Below, one piece after another: positions 55,938-64,000 of a DNA stretch of 64,000 nucleotides (positions are counted from its first letter, which is position 1; every line of letters starts with the position of its first letter). The notes under the pieces are model-generated. The model worked only from the letters and a program-made list of their open reading frames with translations. It did no database searches and had not been told where the DNA came from. The position numbers and the translations under genes were made by a program. This DNA comes from Clostridiaceae bacterium OM02-2AC (GTDB taxonomy: Bacteria; Bacillota_I; Bacilli_A; Erysipelotrichales; Erysipelotrichaceae): NCBI GenBank assembly GCA_003481775.1, contig QULU01000003.1, positions 122,726 through 186,725 on the forward strand, written 5' to 3'.

Positions 55938-56780
55938 ATGTATAATTTAGAAAAAAAGGTCATTCTGATCGATGTGGATGGAACGCTGGTGGATTATGAA
56001 AATCATCTGCCGCCTTCTGCAGTCGAAGCGATACGTATGGCCAGAGCGCAAGGACATCTGGTTTACATCTGTACCGGTAGAAGCCGCAGTGAGGTATATG
56101 ATGAAATATGGAATATCGGTCTGGATGGGATGATTGGCGCAAATGGCGGATATATCGAGCATCATGGAGACATATTATTTCATGCACATTTAAAAAAAGA
56201 ACAATGCAGTGCAATCGTAGACTGGCTGCATAGCCGTAATCTGGAATTTTATCTGGAAAGCAATACGGGGCTGTACGCAAGTGAACATTTTGAAGAAGCA
56301 GGAGAACCTGTCATGCAGAAATACATGCAGCGCAAGGGGAAAGCGCAGGAGAATATCCATATACGTACACAGTTTCCGAATATGGTGTTTGGAGAAAATC
56401 TGTATCGAAAGGATGTTAATAAAATCAGCTTTATTTTAAATTCCTATGCGGATGTGACTGCCGCAAGGCAATACTTTCCGGATTTAAAAATCAGTACCTG
56501 GGGTGGTAAGGGGGAAACAGCTCTTTTTGGTGATATTGGAATACAGGATATTGACAAGGCGACAGCGATCTCTCTTCTGCTGAATTATCTTCATATGGAG
56601 CAAAAGGATACGATTGCTTTTGGGGATGCGGCAGTGGATATTCCTATGCTGGAATATTGTGCGCTGGGAATCGCTATGGATAGTGGAGGTAAGGAAATCA
56701 AAGCTATGGCGGATGATATCACTGCTGCCGTGGATCAGGATGGACTATATAAGGCATTTTTGAAATACAAATTGCTTTGA
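55938..56780 (+). CDS. Cof-type HAD phosphatase
   Basis: A 280-residue haloacid-dehalogenase hydrolase of the Cof/IIB type. Motif I is LIDVDGTLVD near residue 9 with the nucleophile Asp, motif II lies in YICTGRS, the cap domain is in the middle, and motif IV is FGDAAVDIPML near residue 232. Such enzymes dephosphorylate sugar phosphates or cofactors such as FMN or pyridoxal phosphate; the substrate is not evident. GGAGGG precedes the ATG at 55938. Confidence 0.9.
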   Translation: MYNLEKKVILIDVDGTLVDYENHLPPSAVEAIRMARAQGHLVYICTGRSRSEVYDEIWNIGLDGMIGANGGYIEHHGDILFHAHLKKEQCSAIVDWLHSRNLEFYLESNTGLYASEHFEEAGEPVMQKYMQRKGKAQENIHIRTQFPNMVFGENLYRKDVNKISFILNSYADVTAARQYFPDLKISTWGGKGETALFGDIGIQDIDKATAISLLLNYLHMEQKDTIAFGDAAVDIPMLEYCALGIAMDSGGKEIKAMADDITAAVDQDGLYKAFLKYKLL

Positions 56781-57019
56781 TGCGCTTGCAATTCCGATAT
56801 TGCATCACAAGGCAAACGCGATATGCTAGCGCAGTAAGAATGAGAAGCAGCAGATTTATCATTTTCCGAATCGTTGATTACAAGGCCGTAAGCCTATAGT
56901 GTAGGATTCTTGGGATGCAGGAAGCGCATGTGACACCGCGTGAAATAATTCCATACTGTCTTGCAGCCCTGAGAAATACACGAAGCGAAAAGCTTCAGAT
57001 GGAAGAAGGAGTGGGAAGA

Positions 57020-57487
57020 ATGGAACTTACCTATAGAAAAGCAACAACGGATGATGCGGAGTTACTGCTGGATATTTATAATGCTTCGTTCTATGATGAT
57101 TACATACGATATGGAGAATGTCCCGGTTACGGGAAAACTAAGGCGGAAATGGAGGCAGCTATCGAAACCTCTAGCAAATATATCGTGTTGTATGATACGG
57201 ATTTTGTCGGAGTAATTTCTGTGATTGAAAAGGAAAAAGAAATGTATGAGCTTAACTGTCTATGTGTACTTCCAGCATATCAGGGAATGGGAATCGGCAC
57301 GCAGGCATTTCAATATATGCTAACAGTTTGTCCCAACTGGAAACAAATTACGCTCGTCACTCCTGCTGACAAAGAACAGAATATCAACTTCTATACAAAG
57401 AAATGCGGGTTTCATCTGGGCAGAAAAACGATGGATGGTAATGTGGAAATTGTAAGCTTTTATAGGAATCGATTTACTGACTCTTGA
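57020..57487 (+). CDS. GNAT-family N-acetyltransferase
   Basis: A 155-residue acetyltransferase. The acetyl-CoA binding motif A is YELNCLCVLPAYQGMGIGTQAF near residue 85, and the C-terminal NINFYTKKCGFHLGRK is typical of GNAT motif B. The acceptor is unknown. AAGGAG before the ATG at 57020 decides the start; a longer in-frame start lacks a site. It lies 239 bp after the HAD gene. Confidence 0.87.
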   Translation: MELTYRKATTDDAELLLDIYNASFYDDYIRYGECPGYGKTKAEMEAAIETSSKYIVLYDTDFVGVISVIEKEKEMYELNCLCVLPAYQGMGIGTQAFQYMLTVCPNWKQITLVTPADKEQNINFYTKKCGFHLGRKTMDGNVEIVSFYRNRFTDS

Positions 57488-57555
57488 GGGCTTCCTATTT
57501 CTGTGTGACGATTTGCCGGGATTTGGACCTTTTCATGACAGTGTGGGCAAATGCA

Positions 57556-57584
57556 TTGACAGCACTCCTTTACAAGCATATACT
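57556..57584 (+). promoter_or_regulatory. gpmA promoter
   Basis: A perfect TTGACA (57556-57561), 17 bp, TATACT (57579-57584), 49 bp before the gpmA start. Confidence 0.8.
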
Positions 57585-57633
57585 GTTATTAGTTAGATAG
57601 AGATAACTTTTAACACCTAAGGAGAAGTCACAA

Positions 57634-58386
57634 ATGAAGCTTGTATTGATTCGTCACGGAGAGAGTGAATGGAATAAATTAAACCTGTTTACCGGATGGA
57701 CAGATGTTGATCTGAGTGAAAAAGGACATGAAGAAGCCAAGGCGGCAGGAAGAGTGCTGAAGCAGGAAGGATTGGATTTTGATATCTGCTATACTTCCTA
57801 TTTAAAAAGAGCGGTGCATACGCTGGATCACATTCTGGATGAAATGGATCGCACCTGGCTTCCAGTTGTGAAGTCATGGAAGCTGAATGAGCGTCACTAT
57901 GGAGCTTTGCAGGGCTTGAATAAAGCGGAAACCGCTGAAAAATACGGAGAAGAGCAGGTCAGGGAGTGGCGGCGCTCCTACGATATCCTCCCACCGGCAT
58001 TGAACCCAAACGATGCGCGGAGTGCTGTTGCACAGATAATGTATCGGGATGTGGATCCGGATGAGCTGCCGAGCTGTGAGAGCTTGGAAACGACGGTTGC
58101 ACGGGTGGTACCGTATTTCAACAAGGTCATCAAAAAGGATATGATGGCAGGGAAACGCGTCATCATTGCGGCACATGGAAATTCTCTGCGTGCATTGGTG
58201 AAATATTTTGATAAGCTCAGTGAGGAGGATATCGTGAATGTGAATATTCCAACGGGCATTCCGCTGCTATACGAATTCGATGCACAGGGCAATCCTTTGC
58301 ACCATAGATATCTTGGTGATCCGCAGCTTTTGAAGCAGAAAATGGAGGCTGTTGCCAATCAGGGAAAAAAAGCAATCGGCGTGTAA
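57634..58386 (+). CDS. gpmA: 2,3-bisphosphoglycerate-dependent phosphoglycerate mutase
   Basis: A 250-residue glycolytic enzyme interconverting 3- and 2-phosphoglycerate. The phosphohistidine motif [10 protein letters not shown] (His8) opens the protein; [13 protein letters not shown], the [14 protein letters not shown] loop and the second catalytic His in [15 protein letters not shown] near residue 183 follow. Length and motifs fit the dPGM family. AAGGAG is eight bases upstream and the promoter is near consensus, as expected of a highly expressed gene. Confidence 0.96.
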   Translation: MKLVLIRHGESEWNKLNLFTGWTDVDLSEKGHEEAKAAGRVLKQEGLDFDICYTSYLKRAVHTLDHILDEMDRTWLPVVKSWKLNERHYGALQGLNKAETAEKYGEEQVREWRRSYDILPPALNPNDARSAVAQIMYRDVDPDELPSCESLETTVARVVPYFNKVIKKDMMAGKRVIIAAHGNSLRALVKYFDKLSEEDIVNVNIPTGIPLLYEFDAQGNPLHHRYLGDPQLLKQKMEAVANQGKKAIGV

Positions 58387-58541
58387 AGGAAAACGGTTTG
58401 ATCCTATGCATCGGAAAACAGGGCATTTCGCTTTATATACCATGGAACATAAAATCGCTCAATTCCAACGGATGTCTTCTTTTTACAATTCCTATTGACG
58501 GCCCTCTGGTATAATGGCTGTATTCACAGGGAGGCAGCGAT

Positions 58542-59027
58542 ATGAAATACATGGGAAGCTTATATGCAGTAGATGATAAAGAACGCACGATTGCTTTTTA
58601 TAAGGAGGTGTGCGGTCTTCGCGTGATACAGGATTTTGGTACAAATTTCACGATGACAGGAGGTATATCCTTTCAGATAAGAGAAAGCTGGGCGGATTTT
58701 CTGGAGAAGGAGCCTATGGATGTTCATTACGGCGGCAATGATGCGGAGCTGTATTTGGAATGTGAGGATCTGGACGCTTTTGTAAAGCTGTTAAACAGTC
58801 GTACGGATATCGTGCAGCTTCATCCGGTAAAGGAGCATGACTGGGGACAAAGAGGCATTCGTTTTTACGATCCGGACATGCACATCATCGAGGTCAGTGA
58901 ACCACTGCCTGTTGTCGTCAGCCGCTTCACACAGCAGGGGATGAGCCTTTCACAGATTTCTGAGAAAATGGGATTGTCTGAACGCATGGTGAACCGTATG
59001 CTGAAAAGGAACGAAAAAAATTTATAG
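58542..59027 (+). CDS. VOC-family protein with C-terminal HTH-like tail
   Basis: A 161-residue protein. Residues 1-125 form a glyoxalase/bleomycin-resistance (VOC) fold (ERTIAFYKEVCGLRVIQDFG, DAELYLECEDLDAFVKLL, QRGIRFYDPDMHIIEVSE). The last 35 residues (MSLSQISEKMGLSERMVNRML) look like a short helix-turn-helix, an unusual addition that is conserved enough in pattern to suggest DNA binding or dimerisation. An extended -10 (TGG TATAAT) lies about 30 bp upstream. GGGAGG precedes the ATG. Confidence 0.82.
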   Translation: MKYMGSLYAVDDKERTIAFYKEVCGLRVIQDFGTNFTMTGGISFQIRESWADFLEKEPMDVHYGGNDAELYLECEDLDAFVKLLNSRTDIVQLHPVKEHDWGQRGIRFYDPDMHIIEVSEPLPVVVSRFTQQGMSLSQISEKMGLSERMVNRMLKRNEKNL

Positions 59028-59414
59028 TACAAGGGCTGTCCTGCGGCAGTCTTTTTTACATAAGAAAAACAAAGCTCGTCCGAAGGTTCAGGCTTGCGTA
59101 TTTTGTATAATCGCATCAACTTCGTCTCGTGTATCAGCTTTTTATTGACCTCCCTGCGCCTGTGCTATGGGGTACGCACTGCGGGCGAGGTATCATGAAA
59201 AAAGATAGATATAGGCGAGCGATGACGTTAAAAATACTAGTAGGAAATAGCACGCTGTGATTTGACAGCGCTGGACTATGTGCATACGCAGTAAGGGATA
59301 CAGCACGGGAAACAGCAGGTGCATCTTCCTTATATTATATGCAAATATAAGCAAAGCAGGATGGAACATCATGCATATTCGGGGATTCCTTGTCACAATA
59401 AAGGAGGACAAGGT

Positions 59415-59540
59415 ATGCGCCCTGTGTGCATCGTAAAGCCTTCCTGTGGAAGCTGTCCTGTTTGCGAATTGCAGGTAACCAGAAATGCAGGAAATAAAAT
59501 ACAGGACAACGGGAATAGCTGTATGAAAAGGGATATATGA
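59415..59540 (+). CDS. Possible small cysteine-rich peptide
   Basis: A 41-codon frame with an excellent AAAGGAGG five to six bases before the ATG. The product has five cysteines, four of them close together (VC, then SCGSCPVC), and one near the end. I recognise no family. The ribosome-binding site is its only real support. Confidence 0.28.
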   Translation: MRPVCIVKPSCGSCPVCELQVTRNAGNKIQDNGNSCMKRDI

Positions 59541-59626
59541 ACGTCATATACATAGGGTGACAAGTGCATGAGGATAGCATGATCGTACAAGGGATTGGCA
59601 GGTTCAAAGAAATAAAGCGAGAAAAC

Positions 59627-59672
59627 AAAAAAGCCGATGCTGCAGGTATATCACCTGCCGTATTGGCTTTTT
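59627..59672. terminator. Bidirectional terminator before HAD gene 2
   Basis: AAAAAAGCC and GGCTTTTT enclose a second perfect stem, GCAGGT and ACCTGC. It terminates the minus-strand HAD gene that ends at 59725. Confidence 0.8.
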
Positions 59673-59724
59673 CATTCCCTCTGTTACGTATTCACAGGAA
59701 TTCACGCGGTAGATTGCGGACTTG

Positions 59725-60531
59725 TTATCTGGCTAGAATATGCTTTTCCAGATACCAGGCCACACCGTCCTCCTCATTGGAAATTGTCTGGGCGTCCGCA
59801 TGGGCAAAGGTATCCATGGTCCCGTTGCTCATCCATACGCCGTGTCCGACTTCCTTCAACATCTCGTTGTCATTGCTCGTATCACCAAAGGCGAGCACCT
59901 CATCCATCGCGATACCAATATCCGCACACAGGTGTCGAAGCCCGCTTGCCTTATTCACCCGCTTATCCACAAACTCAAACAGGGTAGGATCGGAACGAAA
60001 GGCTGCACAGGTCGTAAGATTCAGCTTTTTTGCACGCTGCTCTACCATATCCATATCCTTCGGCTGACATTCTACAATCAGCTTTTGTCTTGGTCGGTCA
60101 CAGAGCGCATACAAATCTGTGATCTGTTCATCCTCATGATACAGAGCAGCCTTGGCACGGGTTGCCGCAGTTCCCGTATTCACATAGCGCTTTTCCTTTT
60201 CAAAGATCCAGAAGCGCACGGGCATATCCTGATATTGATCCATGATATGCTTCAGCAGCTCTCCGTCTATGGTATAAAAGTTCTTCTGCGTATCCTTTGC
60301 TTTATCATAAATGCATCCGCCATTCATACCGAGTACATAATCCACGAGCTCCTCCATTTCCCATTGCTTTATGAGGGAGAGAATCGGATACAGCGGTCTT
60401 CCACTGGCGATTGCAAAGGACATTCCCTGTTTCCTTGCCTTGCGGATTGCTTCCTTATTTATACTGCTTACAAATTTTTGCTCGTTTAACAGCGTCCCAT
60501 CTAAATCACTTACCATTAGCTTATATTTCAT
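59725..60531 (-). CDS. Cof-type HAD phosphatase
   Basis: A 268-residue HAD hydrolase of the Cof/IIB type. Motif I is VSDLDGTLLNE near residue 6, motif II FAIASGRPL, motif IV FGDTSNDNEML near residue 215, and LGMNGGCIYD opens the cap. It is related in family but not closely to the HAD protein at 55938. Substrate unknown. AGGTGATGAT upstream supports the start at 60531. It stands alone on the minus strand. Confidence 0.9.
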   Translation of the reverse strand: MKYKLMVSDLDGTLLNEQKFVSSINKEAIRKARKQGMSFAIASGRPLYPILSLIKQWEMEELVDYVLGMNGGCIYDKAKDTQKNFYTIDGELLKHIMDQYQDMPVRFWIFEKEKRYVNTGTAATRAKAALYHEDEQITDLYALCDRPRQKLIVECQPKDMDMVEQRAKKLNLTTCAAFRSDPTLFEFVDKRVNKASGLRHLCADIGIAMDEVLAFGDTSNDNEMLKEVGHGVWMSNGTMDTFAHADAQTISNEEDGVAWYLEKHILAR

Positions 60532-60718
60532 ATCATCACCTGCGGGAATCATACCATAAAATAAGAAGCAGGAAAAGATGACAAAGCAGCTCTATTGTTA
60601 TATCCGCCTGAAGGGCAGCGCGTTCTTTGTTATGTTTGGTTGACAAAATGCTGTCTTGCGTTGATAGCATTTCCTTCTGCATTCCTGTATAGTATAGGTA
60701 TATGATGAGGTGATGAGG

Positions 60719-63163
60719 ATGAAGGATATCGTGATAACACATGCCACACAGGGAAATCTGAAAAATGTCAGTGTATGTATACCGCATGGGAAGCTGACAG
60801 GAGTCATCGGTGTTTCCGGTTCAGGAAAATCAACACTCGTAATCGATGTTTTGTATCAGGAATGTCAGCGGCAGTATCTGGAGGCGATTTCCTATCAGGG
60901 AATTGCTAAGCCAAGGGTGGAATCCATACAGCATGCGGCTGCGGCAATCGTGATATCTCAGGATTATAAAAATATGAATCCAAGATCCTCTCTTGGTACC
61001 ATGACGGATATGTATACAGATCTTCGTATGCTGTTTGAAAAGCTGTCTGTCTATCCATGTCCCTGCTGTCACATGCCTGTCCATGCGCCTATGCTCAGCG
61101 AGGAGCTGGTTAAGGAGCATGAGGAATATAGTGTTTATACCATATGTCCACATTGTAAAAAACGCTTTGAAAAGCTGACGCGAACACATTTTTCATTTAA
61201 TACCGCAAGAGGAGCCTGTCCCCACTGTGAGGGGATGGGGACGGTTTTTGCGCTGGATATGAACCGCCTGATACAGCCGCAGCTGTCGCTGCAGGAAGGA
61301 GCGATAACCCTGTGGCAGCACCGATATCTGGACTATCGCCTGCAGCTGCTTGCGAAGGTGCTGCAGCCGGTTTCCCTTTCTGTCCGACCGGATGTACCAT
61401 TTGCTTCGCTGCATCCGGATGTGCAGAAAATATTGATACATGGCAGTGCAGCGGTAAAGGAGCGCTATCCAAGCCTTGCGGAATTTGAAGGAGCCGTTCC
61501 AAATTTCTGGCGGAGATACAAGGAATCGGAGGGAAGCTTTTCGGGAAAGCGTCTTCTTGTGTCAAAGGAATGCCCGCATTGTCACGGAGAGCGTCTGCAG
61601 AAACGAAGCAGAGAGGCTGTCCTCTGTGGGAAAACACTGCCGCAGCTGGCACAGCTGTCCCTGCAGGAGCTGCTGGATTGGGTGGAAGTCTTCTTTACAG
61701 AGCAAAAGCAGCTATCGCAGGATGCGCAATCCTATCTGCTGGATTTGAAAACGAAGTGCTCCCGATTGCTTCGCATCGGACTGGGCTATCTGCATCTGGA
61801 TCGTACGATGATGAGCTTATCCGGTGGAGAAAAGCAGCGTGTTCGTCTGGCAGCGAGTCTGGACAGCTCTCTGACGGGGATGATCTATATACTGGATGAG
61901 CCGACACTCGGTTTGCATCCCAGAGATAACGAGGGAATCATTACAGTTATGAAGCAGCTGCGTGATCAGGGCAATACGGTCATCGTTATCGAGCATGATA
62001 AACATGTGATTCAGGCATGCGACTATCTGCTTGAGGTAGGCCCCGGCGCTGGGATGCTTGGCGGGGAGATATTGTGCTCGGGAAGCATGACAGAAGTATT
62101 GAAAAATCCCAAATCCCTGTATGCAGCGGCCTTGCGGCGACGACATGGGAAGCTACCTCATACAATATCCAGTATCCAGACCTTTGGTATCCGGCATGCC
62201 AGTATGCATAATCTGAAAAATCAGAATGCCGTCTTTTTAAAGCAGGCGGTAAATGCTGTCAGCGGGGTATCCGGCTCAGGGAAGAGCACACTGCTGTTTG
62301 ATTGCCTGTTGCAGGATGATACCAATATGCAATGCAACGATATGCAGCGCTTTGGATTTGAAGGCATTCAGGATATTGTAATGGTACAGCAGCAGCCGTT
62401 GCACACTATGAAGCGCTCTGTGGTCGCCACATTTACGGACGTCTGGGATGAAATACGAAGGCTGTTTGCTAAAACTGAAGACAGTAAACAGCTGCATCTG
62501 CAGGCGCAGGATTTCTCCTTCAATAAGGGAAGCGGCCGCTGTCCGCGCTGTGAGGGATTAGGAACAATTACCAGCAGCATGCTGTTTTTTGAGGATGTTG
62601 AGCTGCCCTGTCCAATTTGTAATGGCAGGCGATTTCAGGATTCTGTTTTACAGGTACGCGTACAGGGGCAGACGGTGGATGACATTCTCTGTATGCCGGT
62701 AGCTCAGGCGGCAGTTCTGTTTCAAGAGCATCATAAGCTGACCAGAATTTTGACACTGCTTCAGGAAATCGGTCTGGGTCATCTGTGTTTGGGACAGCGG
62801 CTAACAACCTTGTCAACCGGCGAACAGATGCGGCTGAAGCTGGCAAGGGAGCTGCTGCGCAATACAAAGGCAGAGGCTCTTTATGTGCTGGATGAACCTA
62901 CGGCGGGACTGCACCCGCAGGATGTGGAGCAGCTTATGATGATATTGCGGAAAATGGCAGCGGAAAAGAATACCATAATCGTAATTGAACATGATTTGCA
63001 GGTGCTGCGTCAGGCGGACTGGATCGTTGATCTGGGAGTCGGAGGAGGCGCTGCCGGTGGAGAGGTATTATGCTGCGGTCCTGTGAAGGATATCATTTCC
63101 TGCACACGCTCAATAACCGGGAAATATTTGAAAAAGGAGATGGAAGTATATGGAGATGTCTGA
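60719..63163 (+). CDS. UvrA-like ABC ATPase lacking the UvrB-binding domain
   Basis: An 814-residue twin-ABC protein of the UvrA family. Walker A motifs are GVSGSGKST near residues 33 and 518, with LSGGEKQRVRLA and LSTGEQMRLKLA signatures and ILDEPTLGLHP and VLDEPTAGLHP Walker B boxes. Zinc-finger cysteines occur as CPCC, CPHC, CPHC and, in the second half, CPRC, CPIC. Between the first CPCC and the HFSFN segment only about 45 residues remain, so the UvrB-binding domain of true UvrA is missing. It is therefore likely a UvrA2-type paralogue (DNA or antibiotic tolerance), not nucleotide-excision UvrA. The start at 60719 has GAGGTG upstream. Confidence 0.88.
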   Translation: MKDIVITHATQGNLKNVSVCIPHGKLTGVIGVSGSGKSTLVIDVLYQECQRQYLEAISYQGIAKPRVESIQHAAAAIVISQDYKNMNPRSSLGTMTDMYTDLRMLFEKLSVYPCPCCHMPVHAPMLSEELVKEHEEYSVYTICPHCKKRFEKLTRTHFSFNTARGACPHCEGMGTVFALDMNRLIQPQLSLQEGAITLWQHRYLDYRLQLLAKVLQPVSLSVRPDVPFASLHPDVQKILIHGSAAVKERYPSLAEFEGAVPNFWRRYKESEGSFSGKRLLVSKECPHCHGERLQKRSREAVLCGKTLPQLAQLSLQELLDWVEVFFTEQKQLSQDAQSYLLDLKTKCSRLLRIGLGYLHLDRTMMSLSGGEKQRVRLAASLDSSLTGMIYILDEPTLGLHPRDNEGIITVMKQLRDQGNTVIVIEHDKHVIQACDYLLEVGPGAGMLGGEILCSGSMTEVLKNPKSLYAAALRRRHGKLPHTISSIQTFGIRHASMHNLKNQNAVFLKQAVNAVSGVSGSGKSTLLFDCLLQDDTNMQCNDMQRFGFEGIQDIVMVQQQPLHTMKRSVVATFTDVWDEIRRLFAKTEDSKQLHLQAQDFSFNKGSGRCPRCEGLGTITSSMLFFEDVELPCPICNGRRFQDSVLQVRVQGQTVDDILCMPVAQAAVLFQEHHKLTRILTLLQEIGLGHLCLGQRLTTLSTGEQMRLKLARELLRNTKAEALYVLDEPTAGLHPQDVEQLMMILRKMAAEKNTIIVIEHDLQVLRQADWIVDLGVGGGAAGGEVLCCGPVKDIISCTRSITGKYLKKEMEVYGDV

Positions 63164-63608
63164 GAAGCTATATCAGCTGCGCAAAGAAAGAGGCTGGTCA
63201 CAGGAAGAAGTGGCAGTTGAGCTACAAGTGAGCCGGCAGACGGTTTCAAAATGGGAGAGCGGCGCGACGATGCCAGATACAAAACGGTTAAAACAGTTAA
63301 GCGATCTTTATGGTATTGGTGTGGAGAGTCTGCTGAAAGGAAGCGCGCTGCCAAATGCACAGCAGCCCTTTGATACTGCCAGTGACCTAATTGACTGGAC
63401 ATCTGCATGGGCAAAGAAATATCCTATCCTACAGGAATATAAAACGATGGAGGATATACATAAGCATCAGGAAAAAATAGATATATGGTTTCAGCGCTTC
63501 CAACAAGTATATGGTACGAATGATCTGGACACCTTTCTAATATTAAAGGATATGCTGTATCAGAGTTATCTTAAAAGAAATGAAAAAAATAAAGCTGATA
63601 GGGAATAG
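63150..63608 (+). CDS. XRE-family transcriptional regulator
   Basis: A 152-residue protein. Residues 1-60 form a Cro/CI helix-turn-helix (LRKERGWSQEEVAVELQ, then VSRQTVSKWESG). A helical C-terminal domain of about 85 residues is not recognised. Its start overlaps the UvrA-like gene by 14 bases, with AAGGAG inside that gene, so the two are coupled. It may regulate the pair. An ATG six bases later is the alternative start. Confidence 0.85.
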   Translation: MEMSEKLYQLRKERGWSQEEVAVELQVSRQTVSKWESGATMPDTKRLKQLSDLYGIGVESLLKGSALPNAQQPFDTASDLIDWTSAWAKKYPILQEYKTMEDIHKHQEKIDIWFQRFQQVYGTNDLDTFLILKDMLYQSYLKRNEKNKADRE

Positions 63609-64000
63609 AAGCCTTTACTTCTTTGAGCTTGTTAGGAATACATTTACATGCTGATGCATCTTTTGCTTTCCATGCTGGTGTATCCTATTCATTTTTGTAG
63701 AGGGTACCGCAAAGCAGCTGTTTATGGAGCACTATGAAAATCTTGAAAAATTATCCAAAATAGAAAAATACCGCCAGCGGAATCCCTCTACCTACTATGA
63801 AACAGAATGGAGTAAGGTATTGCTGCATAGAAATCATGAGGAAGACAAGGAAGTCTGAGCTTTTACACATCGTCTTTTATTCTTCCGGCAGAGGTTGTGT
63901 GCAATGTATGTTCGGCTGCTTTCACGAAGGAATTCTAAAACAGCATTCCCTACTTATGAAAGGCTCCTGTATCCTTCAAGTACATATGCAGAGCCGCTTC
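63609..64000. other. Right end of window
   Basis: No intact gene. A short frame ending at 63858 looks like the end of a broken coding region. The remaining bases to the window edge show nothing recognisable. Confidence 0.4.
63724..63858 (+). pseudogene. Possible coding remnant
   Basis: A 44-codon frame, hydrophilic and helical (HYENLEKLSKIEKYRQRNPS), with no ribosome-binding site at its ATG. The frame stays open further upstream. It has a protein-like composition, so it may be the 3-prime end of a decayed gene. Low certainty. Confidence 0.25.

Larger units (their letters stand above)
59028..59724. other. Long intergenic region
   Basis: Holds a weak hairpin with T-run just after the VOC gene (about 59036-59056), the dispersed tract AAGGGATACAGCAC shared with 8065-8080, a possible 41-codon cysteine-rich ORF at 59415-59540, and the bidirectional terminator at 59627-59672. 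Nothing else supported. Confidence 0.45.

Noticed and set aside
1..64000. tRNA, rRNA or CRISPR loci
   Set aside because: No cloverleaf-like or rRNA-like sequences and no repeat-spacer arrays were seen on reading through the window.

Overview
The window looks like chromosomal DNA from a low-to-mid GC Firmicute. The mix of genes fits a gut Erysipelotrichia such as the [Clostridium] innocuum group: PPDK glycolysis, sortase-type surface proteins, UmuC/YolD, and a PadR-DUF1700-DUF4097 cluster. This placement is inference from gene content and style; no rRNA or tRNA gene is present to test it.

Layout. 0.2-7 kb is a housekeeping block: an S1 RNA-binding protein, pgi, a DUF2262 protein, a membrane-bound XRE regulator and ppdK. 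7-13 kb holds an SDR oxidoreductase, small unknown proteins, a TetR regulator and a UmuC-YolD pair. 13-18 kb is a signalling pair, a PAS/GGDEF/GAF diguanylate cyclase followed by a helical HD-GYP protein. 18-25 kb holds a PadR/DUF1700/DUF4097 operon, a MarR/NmrA pair, an oxidoreductase operon (aldo/keto reductase, CMD protein, cupin) under a MerR-type promoter, and an orphan Imm5-like protein.

25.4-45.2 kb is the accessory centrepiece. A tyrosine recombinase gene lies between two 24-bp copies of the same site in exactly opposite orientation (25581-25604 and 26883-26906). Just inside the left copy, on the minus strand, is a near-consensus promoter (TTTACA, 16 bp, TATAAT) pointing out of the segment. 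Inverting the segment would aim this promoter at the next gene, which encodes a giant Ig-like-repeat surface protein of about 5,029 residues (27318-42406). I read this as a self-inverting promoter switch, drawn here in the OFF orientation. The giant gene is also split by a one-base frameshift at 37919-37922, which separates its signal peptide from its wall anchor. Downstream on the same strand are two small membrane proteins, a lipoprotein with a duplicated thioredoxin-like domain, and a serine-recombinase-like fragment without a catalytic serine. A strong terminator at 45113-45169 ends the block.

45-64 kb returns to mixed chromosomal genes: a YiiX-like hydrolase, a WYL regulator, an isochorismatase-family hydrolase, a frameshifted PEBP gene, an NSS transporter, a YjbR protein, AraC/GyrI proteins, a second sortase-type surface protein with tandem terminators in its leader, two Cof-type HAD phosphatases, a GNAT, gpmA, a VOC protein, a UvrA paralogue lacking the UvrB-binding domain, and an overlapping XRE regulator. 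Start codons were chosen by ribosome-binding site, so several genes are shorter than the longest possible ORF.
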